Shown here one piece after another: positions 56,651 to 64,000 of a stretch of 64,000 nt of DNA (within the stretch, counting starts at the first letter, position 1; each line of letters opens with the position of its first letter). The DNA is taken from assembly GCA_032690845.1 (NCBI GenBank), contig CM064417.1, forward strand, positions 22,856,808-22,920,807. The letters are read 5' to 3'. The notes beneath the pieces were generated by a model. It saw only the letters and a list, made by a program, of their open reading frames with translations. It was not told the origin of the DNA and ran no database searches. Source of the DNA: Eleusine coracana subsp. coracana. Lineage: Eukaryota > Streptophyta > Magnoliopsida > Poales > Poaceae. Made by a program: the position numbers and the translations under genes.

Positions 56651-56988
56651 GACAATCAAACTAAGAGCTACATCGTGTATGTGAAAGAGTAGTTGACGTG
56701 AAGATCCGTAGATCTTAATTGGTGGACTCCGTCGACGTCACCGCCGCCACAGGAAAACATAACCCTAGTTTTCTAGGGGATAAACTCTAGCCTCTCTTTG
56801 TCATCGGTACTTGAATCCGTAGAGATTGAGATTATCTAAACAAGTCCTGATTGTGCGTGTAGATGGGAAAACCGGTGATTTGAAGAACTCAGAGCATGAG
56901 TTTAGGAAATTTGTAGGAACGTCCGCTTAGCCAGTCTGGCCCCACATGCAGTGACCATTGCCTACACCCATTTAAACGCCATCACTAA
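56651..56988. other. Sequence between LINE and foldback-like element
   Basis: No supported ORF. It contains GTCGACGTCACCGCCGCC near 56730. The end (ACACCCATTTAAACGCCATC) was contiguous with 59342 before two insertions, so it is likely the former upstream region of the gene at 59449. Confidence 0.5.
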
Positions 56989-58269
56989 CCTGTTTTTCTT
57001 TTTTTAGTGAAGTGCATCATGGGTACTTAAACTATTTAGGAATACTCACATAGGTCCATGAACTTTTAAAGTGATCATTTAGGTCCCTAAACTATTACTA
57101 GATTATCATCTAGATCCATGAACTTTATAATGACCTCCGAAAGTCCGTCATCTATTTATATTGTGTCAACCAGATCCACAACATCGCCACCCATAAGCTC
57201 TACACACGCATCGCCACTGCCGCACAACCGGTATCCACGAGCTAGCAGCAATAGCGCTCTGCTAGTTGCGGCCTTGCCCATCCATCTGGTCTTCTTCCCA
57301 TCGCGACCTCGTCTTCCCACGCTCATTACTCGTTAATCACAAAGATGGCTTGCTCGATACCCGCAACAACGGCCTGCCTTCTGTGCATGGTGCCCTTCAC
57401 ATGTGAAACGTCGCCATTATCACCGCCTGGCCAGTGGGCAGACAGGAATTCCCGTGTGTCGAGACTTAATCTCGGCATTAGACATAGGGTAGTTCACCTA
57501 TGAGGATTTATATATAGAACAGGGGTATGCGTGAGATCGAGAGACGATGGTAACACAAGACATCGATTTAGACAGCTTCGGGCCTCCCGGAGGATAGATC
57601 TAGACGAGGAGGGTAAACCTAGACGATGATGTCTAGTTGTGTCTAATCTATGTCTTGTTGTGGGATCTCTAGTTGAGGGCTTGTCCCTTGAGGAAGACCC
57701 CTGTCCCGCCTTATATATCCAGGGGGACAGGGTTATATGATGGAGTTCTAGTTGGTCTACTATACATATTATAGTAGGAGTCTATCTCCACTTTCCTTAT
57801 ATGTGAGGTATCCCGGGTACATGTCATCGACACCGTGGTCGGCAGACATAGGCCTCAATGGGGAGAGCGAGGCCGTGACAGGAAGAGCACAACTTCTGTT
57901 AGCTGGCATCATTGCATAGGCTCAATAGTATAGCAGGGCGGTTGTACAATGGTGACATCGAGCGTAGAGAGCGGTTCGACGGTGGCGTCGCGCTTTAGGA
58001 GCGGATGAACGATGACGATGAGGATCTAGTTGACACAAAATAACTAGATCATGGATATATAGGGTCATTATAAAGTTTGTGGACCTAGATGATTATTCCT
58101 AAATAGTTGAAGGACCTAGATGATCACTTTGAGAGTTTGTAGACCTAGATGATCATTTCTAATTAGTTTAAAGGTCTAGATGATCACTTTAAGCGTTCGT
58201 GGATCTAGATGATCATTCGTTAATAGTTCAAGAACCTACAGCGTATTTCACTCTTCTTTTTTTCTAGGG
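56989..58269. mobile_element. Long-terminal-inverted-repeat (foldback/MULE-like) DNA element with 14-bp flanking repeats
   Basis: Inverted arms of about 180-220 bp (57007-57180 and 58035-58255) begin AGTGAAGTGC / AGTGAAATAC and consist of ~31-bp subunits such as TCATCTAGGTCCACAAAC. The segment is bounded by the direct repeat AACGCCATCACTAA at 56975-56988 and 58270-58283. No transposase is visible. The arms resemble non-autonomous MULE or foldback elements, although MULE duplications are usually 9-11 bp. It contains a solo LTR (57457-57832). Confidence 0.78.
57457..57832 (-). mobile_element. Solo LTR of a Tat-like gypsy element
   Basis: 376 bp, TGTCGAGACTTAATC to GTCATCGACA in plus coordinates, with a perfect duplication CCGTG (57452-57456, 57833-57837). 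The - strand sequence resembles the Tat LTRs at 33058 and 40113 (AGGAAAGTGGAG, GGATATATAAGGC, AAATCGATGTCTTGTGT, GAGATTAAGTCTCGACA). Confidence 0.92.
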
Positions 58270-58283
58270 AACGCCATCACTAA

Positions 58284-59338
58284 GAGCAACTCCAGTGGAC
58301 CATGTAAAAATAGGCCCCTATTTTCTTTTTTGCATGCTAGCATGTAAATTTTAGGAGCCAAAAAATTGCTTCAACTCCAACGGAAGAAGTAGTCCAGCCC
58401 CAAATTTTCAGTGGGTCCCACGTGTCAAGAAAAAAAAAACAATTCCCATCCTTCTCCTCCGACGCCCCGCCCCGCTTGTGCTTCTCCGATGCCCGTGCCC
58501 GCGCTGCTCCGGCGCCGCCATCCTGCTCACGCACGTGCTCGCCGCCCAATTCCTCACCCGCGACCGCCGCCGTGCCAGCTCGGAGGCGACCTTGATGGGG
58601 TGGCCGCCTTGGTCCTCGACGTTTTGCTCGGAGAAGGGTCCTCGGTTGTCCTGTGGTAGGGAAGCGACCCTGGTGACGCAGCCACGCCGCCCTCTCCAAG
58701 AAAAGGGGCACCCGAGCCCCACGCCGTCCAGCCCGCTGCAGTGCCCGCCGCTCCCACACCGTCGGCGCTAGAGGGATATCGAGAGAGGGAGAAGAGAGGA
58801 GGGATACAGATCTGGGCGGTGGAGGGCGAGGGCCACCGAGCCGGTACTAGGGGGAGGGAGGTGGCTTGTCGGGACGGCTGTCGGGGGAGGGAGGCGGCGC
58901 CCCCAGCCGGCGGCGGAGGCAGGGAGCCGGTGGCGGCGTTGGTCGCAAGAGCGAGGGAGAAGGGAGAGAAAAGGGAGGGAGAAAGAGGCGTCGGGGGAGT
59001 GGTGCGCGGCGGGCCGGCGGAAGGGAAGGGAGGCGGCGCTCCGGCCGATGGCAAGGGGGAGGAGGCGACGCTCCGGCCAACGGCGAGAGAGGGAGGCAAT
59101 GGCGGCGTCAGGGGGAAGAGACAGAGAGAGAAGAGAGATCATGATAAGAAAGGAAAAAAAGAAAGAAACTTAAAAAAGATATGTGAGACCCATGTTTTGG
59201 AGGAGAAATAAGATGCTCTAAAACTGAGAACTAGGAGGAGATAATTTACATGTTCATATAAAATATATATTCAAATAAAGATCCTATTAAAATAGATTTT
59301 TGTACTTAGCATGCAAAATTTGTGACCTGGAGATGCTC
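58284..59338. mobile_element. Harbinger/PIF-like non-autonomous element
   Basis: Ends GAGCAACTCCAGTGG ... CCTGGAGATGCTC are inverted and of the GAGCATCTCCA type known from grass PIF/Harbinger elements. It is bounded by TAA at 58281-58283 and 59339-59341, the expected 3-bp duplication. The 1055-bp interior has AT-rich ends and a very GC-rich core (58440-59150) with overlapping frames on both strands but no transposase signature; the core may be a captured gene fragment. Confidence 0.85.
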
Positions 59339-59341
59339 TAA

Positions 59342-59352
59342 CCCTTTATATC
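59342..59352 (+). promoter_or_regulatory. Candidate TATA region of the SAP-like gene
   Basis: CCCTTTATATCC begins immediately after the TAA of the Harbinger-like element and about 100 bp before the ATG. It is the best core-promoter candidate in the 110 bp left between the transposon and the start codon. Confidence 0.45.
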
Positions 59353-59448
59353 CGAGGAAAGCGTCTCGTTTCAACGTTCAAATATTCGAAATCTCTTTGC
59401 ATCGCGAGACGGCGAGACGCAAGGGGGATTGCGGCGGCGGCGGCGGCC

Positions 59449-59562
59449 ATGGACTTCCACGCGCTGCCGCGCCGCGATCTCCAGTCGCTATGCAAGCGCA
59501 ACGCCATCCGCGCCAACATGAGCAACGCCGCCATGGCGGATGCACTCCGGTCCCTCCAATCG
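59449..59562 (+). CDS. Exon 1 of the SAP-like gene
   Basis: 38 complete codons from a GCGGCC-ATGG context to the donor CAATCG/GTGAGC. It encodes the whole SAP-like helix pair. Confidence 0.85.
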
Positions 59563-61609
59563 GTGAGCGTCCTCTTCGGTTCCCTCTTTCGTTTCCCATG
59601 AATCACTGCGCGATGCTGTTCTCCAGCGTGCGAATGAGGGAAGTGGGAAGAGGTCGACTGATGCCCGTGGCTGTTGTTTTTTGTGGGTTAGGTGGAGGGG
59701 ATCGACGAGATCCGGACGGCGGCGCCGCCGGGGATGTCGGCGGTGAAGTCTGCAGCGGAGGAGGTAGCAGGGGAGGAACACCGATACGGATGCTTGCGCC
59801 CCCGCGGTCGCCATACCCAGTCCGGCAAGGGGACGGTCGCGGCGGACAAGATTGAAGAGGCGGCTCCGGCCCCGGACGGCTCGCTGAAGAGTCAACAGAA
59901 CACAGCGGCACGGGATGCCACTGCGCCTGTGGATGCGGAAGCTGTTTCCACAGGGAAGAGAAGGACGAGGAGGTCCAGGAGGTCGAGAGTGAAGATGGTT
60001 TCTGACCAGGAAGAGGAGGCGGCGGTGACAAAACAGAAAGAACTAATAGGTGAGGATTGTTGTTTCGTCCTTTCCCTGATTAACTTTTGAAATTCTTCCA
60101 TTGCTTGAATGAGTCATTAGTTCTTTGTGTGCTGTCAATTTAAATTGCAGAACCGATATTGTTTGAGGGAAAGTCGGCGGTTGGGAAGGACCAGCACAAT
60201 GGGTGCCCGCTCCCACGCGGAGGCCGTGGACGGGCTACGAGATCGAGATCCGCGGCGCATAAGATGGAAGATGCAGTGCTGGCTGCCGACACCTTGCAGA
60301 GTACCCAGAAGACGGCAGCACAGGAAGCTGCGGTGGCTGTGAATGTGGAAGAGGTGTCAACGGGAAAGAGAAAGACTAGGAGGTCTAGGAGATCGAAAAA
60401 GAAGATGGCTTTGGGCAAGAAAGAGGGGGAGGAGGTGGCGGCAACGGCATGTATAGAGCCGATAGGTGAATTTGACCCTTTGTCTGATCAATTTGTTTTT
60501 CAGTTGATTGCTTGAATGCAGCATCTGATGCTAGTGTTGAGTTCTTCTTCTGCTGTAATTTGTATTATAGAACCAATAGTGTGTGCTAAATTTCTTTGAT
60601 TATGTACTTCTGAATCTGCAGCTGATTCCTCTGATGTGGCAATTGGAGACGCAATAGTTTCAGAGAAGAGCCGTGATGGTCCAAAAGAGGAGGCAGTGGT
60701 GGAGGAAGAGACCACAAAGCCCCAGGAAGGTGAGATGCACCATCAAAACGCATCGATTTATTCAGGAAAAAGACGGACGAGAAGGTCCAAGGGATCGAAT
60801 GCCAAGATGGCTTTGGACAAGAAAGACGAGGTTGCAGCGGCCACAAGGAAGGAGCTGATAGGTTAGGATATGTTTTCTCACTTCTCCTCACTAGCATACA
60901 CATTGCTGGACTGCCTGAATGCAGATTTTCGTGCTTATTTCTGCACTATGTTTTCTATAATCTGAAATTGTTGTTGTCAGTACTGTCAGTAAGCATTGGC
61001 TGATGCTCATTCCTGAATGTGCAGCTGATTCTTCTGAAGGGGTCATCGGATCTGCTGTAGTTTCAGATAAAACCTGCAATGATTTTAAGGAGGAGAACGT
61101 GTCTGTAGTGGAGGCAGGAGCCACAAATTTGCAGGAAGGTAAGATGCATAAGCAAAATCAATAGATTTTTCTTCATTCGAAATACCAGTTTGTTGTTAGT
61201 TTCTTAACAGCGTGCTTTGGTGAACGCTTTTGCTGAACCAATTGTGCATCCAAATGTGTCATCGTCAGGAATTTCCAGTACTGTTCAGAATTCTCCTAAC
61301 GTGGAGACCATGAAGGATGCACCAATACGATGTATCCTGTCCATGGCAGAATCCAGAGGCCCAACCATTGTGATAGCACAAGATGCCTCAGTTAGAGGTG
61401 GTAGAAGCTTTTCTGAATCACCTGTGGATGAGATTATTTATAAGATCGATACTCATACTCAAGATAGGGAAGATGGTTTCAGTCTCACTGGTGAGGTTGA
61501 TCAGTCAAATCTTCTTGTCAACACTCTTGACAGATTTGTAAAACCAATGTACAAGTTTGCCGTTAAGGAGGAGAAGAAGGAGGGCGAGTGTTGGTGGATG
61601 CTTATGTAA
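59449..61609 (+). CDS. SAP-like N-terminus protein with repeated basic modules (six exons)
   Basis: Exons read from splice sites: 59449-59562, 59692-60049, 60151-60465, 60622-60861, 61025-61138 and 61269-61609. Introns are GT-AG and all after the first are phase 1. The product has 493 codons. Exon 1 encodes MDFHALPRRDLQSLCKRNAI and the ANMSNAAMADALRSL helix, like the SAP-type DNA/RNA-binding start of a plant protein family of unknown role. Exons 2, 3 and 4 each end in a copy of a basic module (TGKRRTRRSRRSRVKM, TGKRKTRRSRRSKKKM, SGKRRTRRSKGSNAKM) plus an acidic tail; nuclear or nucleolar location is inferred. The final exon ends GECWWMLM. The last acceptor is the weakest call. Exact function unknown. 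Confidence 0.8.
59692..60465 (+). CDS. Exons 2 and 3 of the SAP-like gene (duplicated module)
   Basis: Exon 2, 59692-60049 (acceptor GGGTTAG, donor AATAG/GTGAGG). Exon 3, 60151-60465 (acceptor AATTGCAG, donor GATAG/GTGAAT). Both end with ATA-G, are phase 1, and align along DKIEEA/HKMEDA, QQNTAARDA/TQKTAAQEA, EAVSTGKR/EEVSTGKR, so one is a copy of the other. Confidence 0.82.
60622..61609 (+). CDS. Exons 4 to 6 of the SAP-like gene
   Basis: Exon 4, 60622-60861; exon 5, 61025-61138; exon 6, 61269-61609. Exons 4 and 5 start alike (ADSSDVAIGDAIVSEKS and ADSSEGVIGSAVVSDKT). In exon 5 the GAAG/GTAAGATG site is a donor, whereas in exon 4 the matching GAAGGTGAGATG is read through. An acceptor at 61210 would fit a different phase, so 61268 is preferred. 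Confidence 0.68.
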
Positions 61610-61786
61610 TATACAAGCAGCTACATGACAAAAAGGCCCATCCAGAAGGGGTACAAATTTTTTTTCTATAATGCACTTGCTCAAGTACAAATGTTTTTGG
61701 TTCAAAACATCATGTGCATGTGGATGGCTTCTATATCAAGGTGTCTGTCAATGTTTTGATTGCAATATATAAATTTTTGTCTAGCC

Positions 61787-61792
61787 AATAAA
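61787..61792 (+). terminator. Poly(A) signal of the SAP-like gene
   Basis: AATAAA about 180 bp after the stop codon, in an AT-rich 3' region. Confidence 0.6.
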
Positions 61793-62737
61793 AGTTCAAA
61801 TCATCTTAAACTATCAAGGTTGTGATGGAAATAACATTGACTACTAGTTACTGTAATTAGGGGAAAAATAATACTTGTGTGCATCCCTTCAGTGTTTAGC
61901 TTGGATATAGGTAACCATATTTAGAATCTGGTACGAAGGGCTTGCAAGTCATTGAGCATCTGGTCATTTTATTTCCTTTTTCAGTATAAGACTTGATTGA
62001 ATATACTGATTCTATGATTTTACTGGTACCAACTTGAGGGCAATTATAGGGTATGGCAATGGTTCAGTTCATTTGAATTATCTTGGTATTGACATCAAAA
62101 TGACCTTTCATATTTGCAAAAATGCATACTTCTAACTCTTCTGTATTTGTGAACAATTTGGTCGCTGCATGATTTTTGCACCAACTTGTCCTTCCTATAA
62201 ACCAGTGAACAAAGGATTAACAAGTTACAAGTGATCTACGTTGTACTATAATCTAATATTAACGTGTTCACCTCTCCTCTCTGATTGAGTAAGAACTTCT
62301 TTTCTTCTATGAGTTATTATGATAAAACAAATCTCATATCATTCATACATATATAGCTTAATAATTTTCATTTAAACAATATTTGTGTCTGTGGCATGGA
62401 ATAAATTTGGATGTGGGATTCTTAACCAAGCAAAGATAATGTAGGATGGAATTCTCTTTAGTGGAATAGTTTGGATCATGAAAGTATTGTAAGGCAAAGG
62501 GCGCTATTTGATTTTCCTGCTTTTCTACTCTGTACTATACTAAGTTTGATTTGGCAGTCATGTCCTTTTGCAACATCTTTATTGTTGTACATTTGCCAGT
62601 CCTAGGAATCGAGGATTCAAGGTGTTGAGCTCTCTTGCTATCGTTCTGTTGTGTAAAGATCGTCCACAGATAACAGATATGTTTGCTGTTTGTCAAACAA
62701 CATAAGGATGATATTTACTTTGGACTTTGAGAGGGTC
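61793..62737. other. Intergenic region
   Basis: AT-rich, no ORF or repeat signature that I can support. Confidence 0.6.
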
Positions 62738-63042
62738 AGAGCATCTCCAACCATTATCTAAAATTTCTTCCTAAATCAAAATTTAGAATATTATTAGCAA
62801 AATCATTCTCCAACTGTTATGTAAATCAGTTCCCTAAATATACCAACTTCCTAAACAAGTGCTCTAGGTTGCTATATTTAGAAACTAAATAGGAACTCCC
62901 AAAACACAAAATTCATTTGGAGACCAGATATTGGGAATTGTTGGAGGAAACAAGTTTTTTCACTCTATAATTCTTTAGAAACTCCCTAAACCCAGATTTA
63001 GAGAGTTTTTTTTTTTTTTACATATTTGTTGGAGATACTCAG
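62738..63042. mobile_element. Tourist/PIF-like MITE
   Basis: About 305 bp, AT-rich, with inverted ends AGAGCATCTCCAACC ... GTTGGAGATACTC and internal inverted TAGAAACT/AGTTTCTA-type segments. The end type matches grass PIF/Harbinger MITEs. A clean 3-bp duplication is not obvious, so limits are approximate. Confidence 0.7.
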
Positions 63043-63502
63043 GGGACAAAGTTTACCTTTGGAACAAAACAAAACCGCAGATAAAAAAACAAAATTGTTT
63101 TATTCAAAAATTTTGTACATGGGAGGGGAGAGGCCCATACCTTTTAGGTCGGTTTCCATTTTTAGCCGAACAAGTTTGCTGTGTGTTGAGCGTTGATGAA
63201 TAGCCTAAAACCGGTGAATGCTCAGGTATGTTGGGCCTTTGTCACATGGATAACACACTGATCAGCATCATCTGTCGTAAGCAAGCTCAGCGTCCAGCAC
63301 GCCACCACTGGCTGGAACGAGGAGTTCGTTATTGTTCGGCCGGTGTCTGGCGCAACCGTCCGTGCAGTTTCTTGTGAGTGTGACCAACCCGGACGTGGGT
63401 CGTGAGCGGCCTAGAATCTTTACAGGCACGGCGCCCTCGTTCCGTGCAGCTCTCCGCAAGATAGCATTTCTCGCTCGTTGCATGCTGAATTTCCTCGAGC
63501 GC
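63043..63502 (+). promoter_or_regulatory. Upstream region of the DMP gene
   Basis: 460 bp without a supported ORF; becomes GC-rich near 63290-63450. Contains the proximal promoter by position only. Confidence 0.4.
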
Positions 63503-63510
63503 TATATAAA
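63503..63510 (+). promoter_or_regulatory. TATA box of the DMP gene
   Basis: GCTATATAAAAAGG, about 100 bp upstream of ATG 63608, with a CAC/CAACAC-rich leader between. It implies a transcription start near 63535. Confidence 0.75.
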
Positions 63511-63607
63511 AAGGTGATCGAAGCAGGGCACCAGAGACACCAGCAACACAACGCATTTCGTCTCTCAGCATCCTCTGCACCAGGGATACCAGCTTAATTT
63601 CGCCCAT

Positions 63608-64000
63608 ATGGATCCCAACGCGACGCACATCCAGATAATCCCTGCTACGACAACAGCCCAAGCCTCATCATCGTCCTCCTCGCCCGAGGATACGCAGCCG
63701 GCACGGCCGATCATTGACCCGCCAGCGGCGCCCGTGCGGCCGGTGGTGGACAAGACGACGCTGTCGAGCGCGTCGGACCTCCTGAAGCTGTTGCCGACGG
63801 GCACCGTGCTGGCATTCCAGGCGCTGGCGCCGTCGTTCAGCAACCACGGACTGTGCTACGCGGCGAACCGGTACCTGATCATTGCGCTCATCGCCGCGTG
63901 CGCTACCTCGTGCGTGCTCCTCTCCTTCACGGACAGCCTCGTCGGCCGCGACGGCAAGCTGTACCATGGCGTGGCTACCTTCTGGGGGCTGTACCCGTTA
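63608..64000 (+). CDS. DUF679 domain membrane protein (DMP family), 5' part
   Basis: The window ends after 131 codons. The N-terminus is Ser/Pro-rich and polar (residues 1-55). The DUF679 domain then starts: SDLLKLLPTGTVLAFQALAP, SFSNHGLCYAANRYLIIALI, SCVLLSFTDSLVGRDGKLYH and GVATFWGLYP. The first membrane span covers about residues 88-107; the family has four. DMPs are plant-specific membrane proteins; some members act in membrane remodelling during senescence or in gamete fusion, but this piece cannot be placed in a subgroup. ATG 63608 is the first after the TATA box. GC content is high, usual for grass 5' coding ends. No intron in the visible part, as is common for DMPs. Confidence 0.92.
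   Translation, partial: MDPNATHIQIIPATTTAQASSSSSSPEDTQPARPIIDPPAAPVRPVVDKTTLSSASDLLKLLPTGTVLAFQALAPSFSNHGLCYAANRYLIIALIAACATSCVLLSFTDSLVGRDGKLYHGVATFWGLYPL

Noticed and set aside
58337..59211. Several overlapping long frames on both strands in GC-rich sequence
   Set aside because: They overlap each other, lie inside a transposon core, show no domain, and are expected by chance at high GC.
59346..60101. Minus-strand frames across the SAP-like gene
   Set aside because: Shadows of the + strand exons, which have consistent splice sites and phase.

Overview
The window is nuclear DNA of a grass, most likely rice-like (Oryza or a close relative). The evidence is the mix of repeats (SIRE/Maximus copia, CRM-like, Athila, Tat and Reina-type gypsy elements, a Stowaway MITE, Harbinger-like elements, an L1-type LINE) together with intron-containing genes that have a GC-rich 5' end. 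About 57 kb of the 64 kb is nested transposable elements. Only the last ~7 kb holds host genes.

Layout. (1) 1-12694: a broken SIRE/Maximus copia on the + strand (reverse transcriptase/RNase H, env-like ORF, polypurine tract, 3' LTR). A CRM-like gypsy copy (1910-9179) sits inside it, and a solo LTR of the same CRM-like family (11659-12582, 5-bp target duplication) sits inside its LTR. (2) 12695-~18600: an Athila-type element on the - strand with gag, protease and env-like regions but no visible RT or integrase. (3) 18812-26528: a full-length CRM-like gypsy on the - strand, with two 924-bp LTRs about 4% different and a perfect GTATT duplication, inserted at the edge of (4), a 5'-truncated Tat-lineage gypsy (26529-33443) that carries an antisense ORF with its own TATA box. 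(5) 33444-36002: a copia gag remnant on the - strand, with a long GAA/TTC microsatellite and an LTR-like insertion. (6) 36003-40112: a 1003-bp tandem array made of LTR, primer-binding site and gag 5' end, followed by an internally deleted element that keeps one intact protease-like ORF. (7) 40113-41762: the 5' end of a second Tat element. (8) 41763-53662: a large, apparently non-coding LTR element (LARD-like) hosting a complete Reina-like chromovirus (44039-48911, CTTTG duplication). (9) 53663-~56650: a LINE on the - strand with a Stowaway MITE in its ORF1.

Host part. 56989-58269 is a terminal-inverted-repeat (foldback-like) element bounded by 14-bp direct repeats and containing a Tat solo LTR. 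58284-59338 is a Harbinger-like element with TAA duplications. The two are stacked about 110 bp upstream of the start codon of a six-exon gene (59449-61609) whose protein has a SAP-like N-terminus and repeated exon-encoded basic modules. The window ends in the first 131 codons of a DUF679 (DMP) membrane-protein gene with a clear TATA box.

All element-encoded genes except the protease-only ORF show stops, frameshifts or lost catalytic residues. LTR comparisons and positions were worked out by eye, so counts are approximate.
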